Positions 50,131 through 58,865 of a stretch of 64,000 nucleotides of DNA are shown one piece after another. A program made the translations under genes and the position numbers. The notes beneath the pieces are model-generated. The model was given only the letters and a program-made list of their open reading frames with translations. It did no database searches and was not told the origin of the DNA. The stretch comes from Ruania zhangjianzhongii (lineage in GTDB: Bacteria; Actinomycetota; Actinomycetes; Actinomycetales; Beutenbergiaceae): the NCBI RefSeq assembly GCF_008000995.1, contig NZ_CP042828.1:2046001-2110000 (forward strand), in the 5' to 3' direction. Every line of letters begins with the position of its first letter. Within the stretch, counting starts at the first letter, position 1.

Positions 50131-51576
50131 TCAGTCCAGCCGGGTCTCGCTGCGGTCGCCCGACCACTCGGTGTGGAAGGTTCCCTCGGTGTCCACCCGC
50201 TGGTAGGTGTGCGCGCCGAAGAAGTCCCGCTGACCCTGGATCAGCGCGGCCGGCAGTCGGTCGGCCCGGACCTGGTCCAGGTAGGCCAGGGCGGCCGCGA
50301 AACCGGGGACGGGCACACCGGCCTGCTGGGCGGCGCCGATCAGCCGGCGGGCGCCCTCGTTCGTCTCCTCGATCCCGGCGACGATGCTTGGTGCGGCGAG
50401 CAGCGTGGGCAGGTTGTCCGCGGCGTACTCGGCGCGGATGCGCTCCAGCAGCCGGGCACGGATGATGCAGCCGGCCCGCCAGATCGTGGCCACGGAGGCC
50501 ACATCGACGTTCCAGTCGTTCTGCAGGCTGGCGGTGCGGATCAGATCCAGGCCCTGGGCGTAGGCCACCACCTTGGCGGTCCACAGCGCCTGCCGGACGC
50601 CCTCGATCAGCTGGGCGCGGTCCCCGCCCGCCAGGCTCCGAGCCGGACCGGGCACGTGCTCCCGGCCGGCGGCGCGCAGGTCGGCGTGCCCGGAGATTCC
50701 GCGAGCGAAGACGGACTCGGCGATGGTGTTCACCGGTACGCCGAGCTCCAGGGCGATCTGCACGGTCCACCGGCCGGTGCCTTTCTGCCCCGCGGCGTCG
50801 GAGATCACGTCCACCAGCGCCTTGCCGGTCGTCGCATCGGTCTGGTCGAGCACCTCGGAGGTGATCTCGATCAGGTAGGAGTCCAGGTCACCGGTATTCC
50901 ACTCCCGGAACGTCTCGGAGATCTCCGGCACGCTCAGCCCGGCCGCGCGCAGCACGTCGTAGGCCTCCGCGATGAACTCCATGTCGGCGTACTCGATGCC
51001 GTTGTGCACCATCTTCACGAAGTGCCCCGCACCGTCCGGGCCGATGTGTGCGCAGCAAGGAGTGCCGTCGTACTTGGCGGAGATGTCCTCGAGCAGCGGG
51101 CCGATCGCCTTGTACCCCTCGGCCGGCCCACCCGGCATGATCGACGGCCCGTTCAGCGCGCCTTCTTCACCACCGGAGACGCCCACGCCGAAGAAGTGCA
51201 GCCCCTTCGCCCGCAGGGCGGCCTCCCGGCGCTGGGTGTCCTCGTAGTGGGCGTTACCGCCGTCCACCACGATGTCGCCCTCCTCGAGCAGCTCGACCAG
51301 GGAGTCGATGGTCGCGTCGGTGCCCTTGCCGGCCTGCACCATGATGATGATCCGGCGCGGCCGCTCCAGGCTGGCCACGAAGTCCGCGAGCTCGGCAGAC
51401 GGCACGAAACTGCCCTCCTCGCCGTGCGCGGCCATCATCTCGTCCGTGCGGGCGGTGGTGCGGTTGTACACCGCCACCGTGTAGCCGTGGTTGGCGAAGT
51501 TGCGGGCCAGGTTGCGGCCCATCACCGCAAGTCCGACGACGCCGACCTGGGCGGTGGCTTCAGCAGTGGAGGTCAT
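50131..51576 (-). CDS. gnd: 6-phosphogluconate dehydrogenase, decarboxylating
   Basis: 481-aa enzyme of the oxidative pentose phosphate pathway, 6-phosphogluconate + NADP to ribulose-5-phosphate + CO2. It has the cofactor motif VGVVGLAVMGRNLA, the substrate block VDGGNAHYEDTQRRE, the signature VGVSGGEEGALNGPSIMPGG, catalytic Lys in HFVKMVHNGIEY, and the end block RDFFGAHTYQRVD. Length is that of the long (GndA) type. ATG 51576 has GGAAGGA. It heads the gnd-larE-larB operon. Confidence 0.96.
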   Translation of the reverse strand: MTSTAEATAQVGVVGLAVMGRNLARNFANHGYTVAVYNRTTARTDEMMAAHGEEGSFVPSAELADFVASLERPRRIIIMVQAGKGTDATIDSLVELLEEGDIVVDGGNAHYEDTQRREAALRAKGLHFFGVGVSGGEEGALNGPSIMPGGPAEGYKAIGPLLEDISAKYDGTPCCAHIGPDGAGHFVKMVHNGIEYADMEFIAEAYDVLRAAGLSVPEISETFREWNTGDLDSYLIEITSEVLDQTDATTGKALVDVISDAAGQKGTGRWTVQIALELGVPVNTIAESVFARGISGHADLRAAGREHVPGPARSLAGGDRAQLIEGVRQALWTAKVVAYAQGLDLIRTASLQNDWNVDVASVATIWRAGCIIRARLLERIRAEYAADNLPTLLAAPSIVAGIEETNEGARRLIGAAQQAGVPVPGFAAALAYLDQVRADRLPAALIQGQRDFFGAHTYQRVDTEGTFHTEWSGDRSETRLD

Positions 51577-51677
51577 TCAAGGGGTCCTTCCGGATCGGTC
51601 TCAGCGTGAACAGACGGTATGCCCCGATGGTGCCAGGTGTGGCCGCCTCGGCGCCGCTGCGTCTCATCAGCGCATGG

Positions 51678-52718
51678 CTAGCCCGTGGTGGCCGGGACAG
51701 GGCGCCCGGCAAGGTTCGGGGACGCATCGTAGACCGCGGCGATCGTGCTGACCGGCGCCAGCCCAGCGGCCGCACCGATCCAGAACGGTTCGCTGTCGCC
51801 GGTCCGGGAGTAGAAGTCATCGATCAGCAGGCGGTGCGAGTCGCCCCAGTACGAGCGGCCCACGCTGCCCGGTACGGCGGCCTCGACCGTCTCGGTACGG
51901 CCGTCGTGCCAGGTCACGGTGAGGTCCCCGGAGACGACGGCGGTCGCGTGCTCCGCATGCACGGTCACCGTGACCGGGGAGTTCAGCGGGTAGGTGTTGG
52001 TGGCGAACAGCGTGGAGCGCGCACCGCCGGAGTGCCTGATCACGAACTCGGCGGTGTCCTCGACCTCGATCGCCTCGGCCAGCGCGTAGGTGGCGGCGTG
52101 CCCGCGAACCTCCACAGCCGGACCGAGCAGCCAGAGCAACAGGTCCAGGGTGTGGATCGCCTGGTTCATCATCACGCCGCCACCGGCACCGGCCCAGGTG
52201 CCCCGCCACGGGCGGGCCCGGTAGTAGTCGGCGGTGCGGTGCCAGTTCACGTCCGCCTTGGCCCCCTGCACCTGGCCCAGGGCGCCGGTGGAGATCAGCT
52301 CGTGCAGCCGGCGGTTCGGCGGGTTGTACCGGTTCTGCAGCACCACCCCGGTGCGCACGCCGCGGGCCGCGGCAGCCTCGGCGGCCGCCACCAGCTGTTC
52401 GCCCTGGGCGACCGTAGCGGCCAGCGGCTTCTCCACGAGCAGGTGATGTCCGCCGTCGAGCACATCGAGAGCCACCGGCAGGTGCTCGGCATGCGGTGTG
52501 CACACGTGCACCACCTCAGGTGAGGTGCGGCGGAGCAGCTCGGTGTGATCGGTGAACGCCGGCACTCCCAGAGCGGTCCCGACCTGCTCGGCGCGTTCGG
52601 CCACGGTGTCGCACACGCCGACGATCGGGATGTCCAACCGGGTGAGGGCGTCGATATGAATCGTGGAGATGTCCCCGCAGCCGACGATGGCCGCGGACTG
52701 GTGGTGCGAACCGCTCAT
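51678..52718 (-). CDS. Gfo/Idh/MocA family oxidoreductase (hexuronate locus)
   Basis: 346-aa NAD(P)-dependent dehydrogenase. Rossmann motif AAIVGCGDIS lies at residues 9-18, the family motif LLVEKPLAA near residue 95, and GGGVMMNQAIHTLDLLLWLLG marks the C-terminal domain. ATG 52718 overlaps the stop of the upstream isomerase/epimerase gene (ATGA). The pair is divergent from a LacI regulator with a GGCAA-N4-TTGCC site between them, so it likely oxidises a sugar or sugar acid in the same pathway as uxaC-uxuB. Confidence 0.9.
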   Translation of the reverse strand: MSGSHHQSAAIVGCGDISTIHIDALTRLDIPIVGVCDTVAERAEQVGTALGVPAFTDHTELLRRTSPEVVHVCTPHAEHLPVALDVLDGGHHLLVEKPLAATVAQGEQLVAAAEAAAARGVRTGVVLQNRYNPPNRRLHELISTGALGQVQGAKADVNWHRTADYYRARPWRGTWAGAGGGVMMNQAIHTLDLLLWLLGPAVEVRGHAATYALAEAIEVEDTAEFVIRHSGGARSTLFATNTYPLNSPVTVTVHAEHATAVVSGDLTVTWHDGRTETVEAAVPGSVGRSYWGDSHRLLIDDFYSRTGDSEPFWIGAAAGLAPVSTIAAVYDASPNLAGRPVPATTG

Positions 52719-53539
52719 GAGTAGGCGATCTTCTCCTCGTCCAGGATGGTGGTGAATGCTCGGTGCGCCTCACCGAACAGGTTCGGCCCGGAGAAGCCGC
52801 CGAACGTGCCGACGGCGCTCAGGTGCGGCTCCAGGGAGAAGAAGCCGTCGAAGCCATCCGAGGCTAGCGCGCGCATCGTCTCGGCGACCTCGCCGTCACC
52901 GGCGCCGGCCGGTACCACTGTGCCATCGCGCAGCAGGGCGTCCTTGATCTGGATGTACTCCAGGTGCGGGCGGAGCAGCTGGTAGCCCTCGGTGAATGGC
53001 CGCACCCCCACCTGGACGAAGTTCGCGGCATCCCAGGCCAGGCGCAGATGCGGGGTGTCCACACTGGTGACCAGATCGGCGCAGCGCGCGGGCACGTCGC
53101 CGTAGATCGCCTTCTCGTTCTCGTGCAACAGCACCAGGTCCGCCTCCGCGGCGATGGCGGCGAGGGCATCCATCCGGCGGAGCACCTCGTCCCGCACGCG
53201 CGCCGGGTCGTTCGCGCCGGTGAAGAAGGAGAAGATCCGGAGATAGCGGGTGTCCAAGGCCTGGGCCACGTCCACCGCCCGGCGCATCCGGTCGGTGTGC
53301 GGGGCGAAGTCCTCATCGATACCGATCTTGCCGATCGGCGAACCGACCGCGGAGACCTGCAGCCCGGCGGCGGCCAGCGTGCTGCTGACCTCGGCCACCT
53401 GGGCATCGGTCAGGTCCAGCACATTGGTGTCCCAGGCGCTGCGGAACTCCAGGTAGTTCAGCCCCAGCTGGGTCATGGTGGCGACCTGGAGGTCGAGGTC
53501 AGGGTCGATTTCGTCGGCGAATCCGGACAGTGTCCACAT
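52715..53539 (-). CDS. Sugar phosphate isomerase/epimerase (TIM barrel)
   Basis: 274-aa protein of the xylose-isomerase-like TIM barrel family (AP endonuclease 2 fold). It begins MWTLSGFADEIDPDLDLQ and has likely metal ligands in VLLHENEKAIYGD, LRLAWDAANF, EYIQIKDAL and GFFSLEPHL. Such enzymes epimerise or isomerise ketoses, or act as dehydratases on sugar acids. ATG 53539 lacks a clear Shine-Dalgarno. It is the first gene of a two-gene operon with the Gfo/Idh gene. Confidence 0.88.
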   Translation of the reverse strand: MWTLSGFADEIDPDLDLQVATMTQLGLNYLEFRSAWDTNVLDLTDAQVAEVSSTLAAAGLQVSAVGSPIGKIGIDEDFAPHTDRMRRAVDVAQALDTRYLRIFSFFTGANDPARVRDEVLRRMDALAAIAAEADLVLLHENEKAIYGDVPARCADLVTSVDTPHLRLAWDAANFVQVGVRPFTEGYQLLRPHLEYIQIKDALLRDGTVVPAGAGDGEVAETMRALASDGFDGFFSLEPHLSAVGTFGGFSGPNLFGEAHRAFTTILDEEKIAYS

Positions 53540-53571
53540 GGGGCACAGCCAACGCCGGTGCGCCCGGGGCG

Positions 53572-53585
53572 GGCAAGGGGTTGCC
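53572..53585. promoter_or_regulatory. Candidate LacI operator GGCAA-N4-TTGCC (site 1)
   Basis: GGCAAGGGGTTGCC lies in the 97-bp gap between the divergent isomerase/epimerase gene and the lacI gene, 33 bp from the former and 51 bp from the latter. Arms GGCAA/TTGCC are perfect. Two more sites of this form precede uxaC. Confidence 0.6.
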
Positions 53586-53636
53586 GCTTGTTGCAGCCCA
53601 GGACGGTCTGGACCGGCGGCCAGTAGGCTCGCTGGT

Positions 53637-54653
53637 ATGCCGGAGTCGGACGAGTCAGCTGCGGGTGCCCCGCCTGCGGTGACGATCTACGACGTGGCCC
53701 GGGAAGCAGGGGTGGCCCCGTCCACTGTGTCCCGCGCGTTCTCCCGGCCGGGTCGGGTCAACGCCGAGACAGGGGAGCGGATCCGACAGATCGCCGAGCG
53801 GCTCGGCTACCGGGTGAAGGAGCAGGCCCGGGCACAGTCGGCCAGCCGCACCGGGATGCTCGCCGTGGTGCTCGCCGATCTGGGCAACCCGGTGTTCTAC
53901 GAGCTGGTCCGCGGCGCCGGGTCGGCCTGCGAGGCGGCCGGATACACGATGCTGCTCGCGGAGACCGCAGAGTCGGCCGTGCGCGAGCGCGCCACGCTGG
54001 AGCGGGCGCTCGGCTCGGTGGACGGCCTGGTGCTGACCGCCTCACGGATCTCCGACTCGGCGATCCGCCAGGTGGCGAAGGTGAAGCCGGTGGTGGTGGT
54101 GAACCGGGTGGTGCCCGGGGTGCCGTCCGTGGTGATCGACGTGGAGCGCGGCACGTTCAAGAGCGTGGAGCACCTGGTGGAGCTCGGGCACGAGAAGGTC
54201 ACCTACCTCTCCGGCCCGGAGGCTTCCTGGGCGGACGGCATGCGCTGGCGGGGGCTGCGCCGCGCGGCTGAGGAGCTCGGGGTGCGGATCCGGCGCACCG
54301 GACCGTTCGCGCCGACGGTGAACGGCGGGGTGGAGGCGGCCGCCACCTGGGCGCAGCACCGCACCAGCGCGGTGGTGGCCTATAACGACATGGTGGCGAT
54401 CGGGTTCATCCGTGGTGCCGGGAGGCTCGGTGCACGGGTGCCCGAGGACGTCTCCGTGGTGGGGTTCGACAACAGTGCGATGGCCGAGCTCGTCAGTCCG
54501 GAGCTGACCACGGTGGCGGCCCCGCTGCAGGCACTCGGTCAGACCGCGGCGAAGAACGTGCTGGCGATGATCGGCGGCGCCCGCTCGCACGCCGAGGAGC
54601 CGATGCAGCTGCCGACCCGGCTGGTGGTCCGCGAGTCCACCGCCCGCCCCTGA
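53637..54653 (+). CDS. LacI family transcriptional regulator (hexuronate locus)
   Basis: 338-aa repressor. The helix-turn-helix (VTIYDVAREAGVAPSTVSRAF) begins near residue 14, followed by the hinge and a sugar-binding-like sensor domain with GLVLTASRISD, VVAYNDMVAIGFIRG and VSVVGFDNSAMAELV. ATG 53637 is chosen for the family N-terminus; the ribosome site is weak, and a short leader is possible. It stands between two catabolic units, and GGCAA-N4-TTGCC sites precede both, so it is probably their common repressor. Confidence 0.93.
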   Translation: MPESDESAAGAPPAVTIYDVAREAGVAPSTVSRAFSRPGRVNAETGERIRQIAERLGYRVKEQARAQSASRTGMLAVVLADLGNPVFYELVRGAGSACEAAGYTMLLAETAESAVRERATLERALGSVDGLVLTASRISDSAIRQVAKVKPVVVVNRVVPGVPSVVIDVERGTFKSVEHLVELGHEKVTYLSGPEASWADGMRWRGLRRAAEELGVRIRRTGPFAPTVNGGVEAAATWAQHRTSAVVAYNDMVAIGFIRGAGRLGARVPEDVSVVGFDNSAMAELVSPELTTVAAPLQALGQTAAKNVLAMIGGARSHAEEPMQLPTRLVVRESTARP

Positions 54654-54835
54654 TCGTTGAATCCATTCACTCGTTACCGCCTGCGGGCGGTCGTGCTCCC
54701 GGGTATCGCCTGGGCGGGGCGACTGCCGAACGGGCTTGGCGCTGGCATCGCGCGGGCGGGCTGGGCAGGGGGGTGGTGCGGCGGCAGCACGGTGTCCATG
54801 GGCTGAGACCTGGGACACACTCCAGGGCAACACCC

Positions 54836-54849
54836 GGCAACGAGTTGCC
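54836..54849 (+). promoter_or_regulatory. Candidate LacI operator before uxaC (site 2)
   Basis: GGCAACGAGTTGCC has perfect 6-bp arms GGCAAC and GTTGCC around GA. It lies 32-45 bp upstream of the uxaC start. An extra half-site GGCAAC sits at 54826-54831. Confidence 0.65.
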
Positions 54850-54858
54850 ACCGGGGCC

Positions 54859-54872
54859 GGTAACCGGTTGCC
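54859..54872 (+). promoter_or_regulatory. Candidate LacI operator before uxaC (site 3)
   Basis: GGTAACCGGTTGCC has one mismatched arm position but a central CCGG, as in many LacI-family operators. It starts 23 bp after site 2 and ends 8 bp before the uxaC start, overlapping the ribosome-binding region. Confidence 0.55.
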
Positions 54873-54880
54873 TGGGTCAG

Positions 54881-56302
54881 GTGTCGAAGCCAACTCCGCC
54901 CTTGGAACTGCATCCTGACCGGCTCCTGCCGGCCGACCCTGCCCGCCGCGGTGTGGCGCGCGCGCTGTACGAGTCGGTCAAGGACCTGCCGATCATCTCC
55001 CCGCACGGGCACGTGCCGCCGGCCTGGATCGCTGACGACACCCCGTTCCGGGACCCCACCTCGCTGCTGATCACCCCGGATCACTACATCACCCGGATGC
55101 TGCACGCCCACGGGATCTCGCTCAGTGACCTCGGCGTGGGCCGTGGCCCGCTGGACGAGGCGGATGCGCGGGCCGCGTTCAGGGCCCTGTGCAGTCACTG
55201 GTCCGCCTACCGCGGCACGCCGGTGCGCTACTGGCTGGAGGAGGAGCTCGGCGGCATCTTCGGTGTGGACGTGCGCCCGAGTGCGGACACGGCGGATCAG
55301 ATCTACGACACCATCGCGGCCCGCATCGCCCAGCCGGACTTCACGGCGCGGGCACTGATGAAGAGCTTCAACATCGACGTGCTGGCCACGACCGATGACC
55401 CGTGCGCCGATCTGTCCGAGCATGCGCGGCTCGCTGGTGATGCGACCTTCGGTCACCGGGTGGTGCCGACCTTCCGCCCGGACAAGTACCTGGACCCCGG
55501 CCTGCCGGACTGGAACGCGGACGCCGACCGGCTCGGCCAGGTCTCCGGCGAGGACACCTCCACCTACGCGGGGTTCATCGCCGCACTGGAGAGCCGCCGC
55601 CGGTACTTCGTGCAGCACGGAGCGGTCTCCGCCGACCATGGCGTGATCGACGCCGTCACGGTGATCCTGGACGAGGGCGAGGCGAGCCGGATCTATGCGG
55701 CCGCCCGCGCCGGCAGGGTGACTGAGGAGGAGAGCACCGCGCTGCGCCGGCACCTGCTCACCGAGATGGCCCGGATGTCCTGCGAGGACGGGCTGGTGAT
55801 GACCATCCACCCGGGGGTGCGGCGCAACCACCACACGGCCACGTTTGAGTCCTACGGCCCGGACGTCGGCTGCGATATCCCGATCGCGGTGGAGTACACC
55901 GACTCGCTGCGCCCGCTGCTGGACGCCTACGGCACCCACCCGAACCTGCACCTGGTGCTGTTCACCATCGACGAGACCGTCTACTCCCGGGAGCTGGCGC
56001 CGCTGGCCGGGTTCTACCCGTCGGTGTACGTCGGTGTGCCGTGGTGGTTCATCGATGCCCCGGAGGCGATCCGCCGGTTCCGTTCCGCGGTCACCGAGAC
56101 TGCCGGCTTCTCCCGTACCTCGGGGTTCATCGACGACACCCGCGCCTTCTGCTCGATCCCCGCACGCCACGACATGAGCCGACGCCTGGACGCCGGCTAC
56201 CTGGCCGACCTGGTCCTCGAGCACCGGCTGCCCGAGGATGAAGCCCACGAGGCGATCCACGATCTGGTGGTCACCAACCCGACGAACGTCTTCAAGCTCT
56301 GA
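54881..56302 (+). CDS. uxaC: Uronate isomerase (glucuronate/galacturonate isomerase)
   Basis: 473-aa amidohydrolase-fold enzyme converting D-glucuronate to D-fructuronate or D-galacturonate to D-tagaturonate. Recognised by LPADPARRGVARALYESVKD, IISPHGHVPPAWI (metal-binding His-x-His), YWLEEELGGIFG, VPTFRPDKYLDPG and VYVGVPWWFIDAPEAI, with the end FCSIPARHDMSRRLDAGYL. GTG 54881 gives the usual length of about 470 aa; an upstream ATG at 54773 would cross the operator sites. It is followed 13 bp later by uxuB. Confidence 0.94.
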   Translation: MSKPTPPLELHPDRLLPADPARRGVARALYESVKDLPIISPHGHVPPAWIADDTPFRDPTSLLITPDHYITRMLHAHGISLSDLGVGRGPLDEADARAAFRALCSHWSAYRGTPVRYWLEEELGGIFGVDVRPSADTADQIYDTIAARIAQPDFTARALMKSFNIDVLATTDDPCADLSEHARLAGDATFGHRVVPTFRPDKYLDPGLPDWNADADRLGQVSGEDTSTYAGFIAALESRRRYFVQHGAVSADHGVIDAVTVILDEGEASRIYAAARAGRVTEEESTALRRHLLTEMARMSCEDGLVMTIHPGVRRNHHTATFESYGPDVGCDIPIAVEYTDSLRPLLDAYGTHPNLHLVLFTIDETVYSRELAPLAGFYPSVYVGVPWWFIDAPEAIRRFRSAVTETAGFSRTSGFIDDTRAFCSIPARHDMSRRLDAGYLADLVLEHRLPEDEAHEAIHDLVVTNPTNVFKL

Positions 56303-56315
56303 GGAGAGTGTTCCC

Positions 56316-57695
56316 GTGACTCAGCGACTGCGCCGCGGCCTGCCCGGTACACCCGCGACCTCCGCCCCGGTGCGGATCGTCCACCTGGGCGTGGGGAACT
56401 TCCACCGCGCCCACCAGGCCTGGTACACCCACCACGCACCTGACGCCGAGGACTGGGGGATCGCGGCCTTCACCGGCCGACGCCCGGATCAGGCCGAGGC
56501 CCTCGCCCCGCAGGACGGCCTGTACTCCCTGATCACCAAGGGGGCCGGCGGGGACGAGGTGGAGGTGATCTCCTCGATCGTGGCCGTTCACCCGGCGAGC
56601 GAGCACGAGACCTACCTGGCCTACCTCGCTGAGGTGAGCACCGCCGTCGTGAGCATGACGGTGACCGAGCACGGCTACCGGCGCGGCGCCGACGGGCACC
56701 TGGATCTGGCCGCAGACGATGTGGCCGCGGATGTGGCCGCGCTGCGGTCGGACCCGCGCGCGGTAGTGACCTCGATGCCGATGCGGCTGCTGGCCGGACT
56801 GCTCGCGCGCCGTGAAGCCCGTGGCGGCAAGCTGACGATCCTGCCGTGTGACAACCTGCCCGACAACGGTGACGTCACCCGGACCCTGGTCATCGATGCC
56901 GCCCGGGCGGTGGACGAGACGCTGCTGGACTGGATCAGCGAACACGTGGACTTCGCCACCTCGATGGTGGACCGGATCACCCCGGCCACCACCGACACCG
57001 ACCGCGAGCTGGTGGTGGAGCGCACCGGCTACTCCGACGCATCTCCGGTGCCCACCGAACCGTTCGCCGAATGGGTGATCAGCGGTGAGTTCCCGGCCGG
57101 CCGGCCCGCCTGGGACGCGGCTGGCGTGCAGTTCGTCGCCGATGTCGCCCCGCACGAGCGGCGCAAGCTCTGGCTGCTGAACGGCTCCCACTCCCAGCTG
57201 GCGTATGTGGGTAGCGTGCGCGGTCACGAGACCATCGACGCCGCGATCGCCGACCCGGCCTGCCGCGGCTGGGTGGAGCAGTTCTGGGACGAGGCGCAGC
57301 GTGGCCTCGGACTGCCGGAGGCGGAGGTGGAGGCCTACCGCACCGCACTGCTGGACCGGTACGCCAACCCGCGGGTGCGCCATCTGCTCGCCCAGATCGC
57401 GATGGATGGTTCGCAGAAGCTGCCGGTGCGCACCCTGCCTGCGGTCAGCGCCGAGCGCGCCGCGGGCCGGGTGCCGGTCGGGGGCGCCACCACTCTGGCC
57501 GGCTGGGTGCTGCACCTGCGTGGGGCCGGTGCCCCGGTCAAGGACGCTGGCGCCGGTCCCGCCCAGGAAGCCGCGAACGCCGGTGATCTCGCCGAGGTGG
57601 TGCCCGCGGTGCTGGAGACCCTGCAGCCGGGTCTGGGCCGCGATGCCGAGCTGGTGAGTGCTGTGGTCGCGCAGGCGCAAGCGATCACCGCCTAG
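56316..57695 (+). CDS. uxuB: Mannitol/fructuronate dehydrogenase family (likely fructuronate reductase)
   Basis: 459-aa NAD-dependent long-chain polyol dehydrogenase. Diagnostic blocks are VHLGVGNFHRAHQAWYTH, SMTVTEHGYRR, LPCDNLPDNGDVTRTLV, SMVDRITPATTD, and KLWLLNGSHSQLAYVG with the catalytic Lys. The last conserved Asp-Gly-Ser-Gln-Lys-Leu block is present (MDGSQKLPVRTLP). With uxaC directly upstream the likely reaction is fructuronate to mannonate (or tagaturonate to altronate). GTG 56316 follows GAGGAGAG. UxuA is not in the window. Confidence 0.9.
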   Translation: MTQRLRRGLPGTPATSAPVRIVHLGVGNFHRAHQAWYTHHAPDAEDWGIAAFTGRRPDQAEALAPQDGLYSLITKGAGGDEVEVISSIVAVHPASEHETYLAYLAEVSTAVVSMTVTEHGYRRGADGHLDLAADDVAADVAALRSDPRAVVTSMPMRLLAGLLARREARGGKLTILPCDNLPDNGDVTRTLVIDAARAVDETLLDWISEHVDFATSMVDRITPATTDTDRELVVERTGYSDASPVPTEPFAEWVISGEFPAGRPAWDAAGVQFVADVAPHERRKLWLLNGSHSQLAYVGSVRGHETIDAAIADPACRGWVEQFWDEAQRGLGLPEAEVEAYRTALLDRYANPRVRHLLAQIAMDGSQKLPVRTLPAVSAERAAGRVPVGGATTLAGWVLHLRGAGAPVKDAGAGPAQEAANAGDLAEVVPAVLETLQPGLGRDAELVSAVVAQAQAITA

Positions 57696-57712
57696 CAGCC
57701 CCGGTCCCCGCC

Positions 57713-57758
57713 GAGGTCGTGCAAAGCCGGGCACCGGTGCCCGGTTCTACACTCCGTT
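57713..57758. repeat. 46-bp palindromic element, copy B
   Basis: Contains the 18-bp perfect palindrome CCGGGCACCGGTGCCCGG (57727-57744) and the left block GAGGTCG. It lies 17 bp after the uxuB stop and 66 bp before the DUF559 gene. Ungapped hand alignment with copy A gives about 33 of 46 identical bases. Confidence 0.75.
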
Positions 57759-57824
57759 GACGGCGGAGCCTGGGCTGTCCACAGGGCCTCACCGTGAGCG
57801 GCGCGTGAGTACCAGGCTGGTGGT

Positions 57825-58865
57825 GTGGGAACCCTGGTCGGTCACAGCGCCGCGAGCCTGCACGCCCGCAGGACCTGGCGCCGCCGGGTGGCCCGTGAGC
57901 TGGCCGCGGAGTTCGGTGGCGTGGTGCATCGGCGAGAACTGCGTGCCGTGGGGATCTCCAGGGACGAGGTCCGCAGCGAAGTACGTGGCGGCCGGTGGAT
58001 CGCGCTGGGAAAGCACACGGTCTGCATCGATGCCGCCGGAGCGCGCCACGTGGCCGAGCCCCGGCCCGGCGCGGAGCGGTCGGCGGTCGCCGGGCAGCGC
58101 CGGCTGTGGCGGCCGACGTCCCCACGCGCCTTCGCGGCGTGGGTGGTGTGGGAGACCGGGTCCGGCACGGTGCTCGACGGCGTGTCTGCACTGCTCGCCG
58201 GTGGTCTCGAGGGCTACACGGAGGAGCGTGTCTTTGTGACCGTGCCACGGGGTCGCCGCGCGGTGGCGCTCGCTGGCGTGGTCCGGCACACCCACCGGGT
58301 GGTGGTGCGTGCGCCGGGTGCGGGCCTGCCACGGGTCCGAACCGAGGCGGCGGTGGTGCATGCGGTGGAGTGGGCCGCGAGCGAGCGGCAGGCGGCACTG
58401 ATCGTTATCCTCGCGGTGCAGCAACGGCTCACCACCGCGGAGCGGCTCGTCGAAGAGGTGAGCTCCCGGCGCCGGGTCCGGCGGCGGGAGTTTCTGCGGC
58501 GGCTGTTGCGGGAGGTGAGCGGCGGCGTGCAGGCACTGGGGGAGCTCGACTTCGCCCGACTCTGCCGGGAACACGGCCTGCCGGTGCCGAGCCGGCAGCG
58601 AGTGTGCCAGGGGCCGCGCGGGCGGATCTACCTCGATGTCTGGTGGGAGGAGTTTCGTGTGGGCGTGGAGATCGATGGTGTGCAGCACTACCAGGGGCTG
58701 CGTCCGGTGGACGATGCGCTGCGCGACAACGCGGTGCGGCTCCGCCGGGGACCGGTGCTGCGGATCCCCTCACTGGGACTGCTCACCGACCCGGACGCGT
58801 TCATGGCCCAGGTGAAGGAAGTGCTCGCCCGCGCGGCAAGGTCGAGCGATAGCGGGCACCGGTGA
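57825..58865 (+). CDS. AbiEi-type helix-turn-helix and DUF559 nuclease-like protein
   Basis: 346-aa protein of a family common in actinobacteria. The N-terminal part (LAAEFGGVVHRRELRAVGIS, RGGRWIALGKHTV) resembles the AbiEi antitoxin winged helix. The C-terminal DUF559 (Vsr-like, PD-(D/E)xK-related) has IYLDVWWEEFRVGVEIDGVQHY with plausible Asp and Glu metal ligands. Function unknown; neither an adjacent AbiEii toxin nor another partner is seen. The stop codon lies inside palindromic element copy C, and copy B is just upstream, so the gene is bracketed by the repeat. The start could be the GTG at 57825. Confidence 0.8.
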   Translation: MGTLVGHSAASLHARRTWRRRVARELAAEFGGVVHRRELRAVGISRDEVRSEVRGGRWIALGKHTVCIDAAGARHVAEPRPGAERSAVAGQRRLWRPTSPRAFAAWVVWETGSGTVLDGVSALLAGGLEGYTEERVFVTVPRGRRAVALAGVVRHTHRVVVRAPGAGLPRVRTEAAVVHAVEWAASERQAALIVILAVQQRLTTAERLVEEVSSRRRVRRREFLRRLLREVSGGVQALGELDFARLCREHGLPVPSRQRVCQGPRGRIYLDVWWEEFRVGVEIDGVQHYQGLRPVDDALRDNAVRLRRGPVLRIPSLGLLTDPDAFMAQVKEVLARAARSSDSGHR

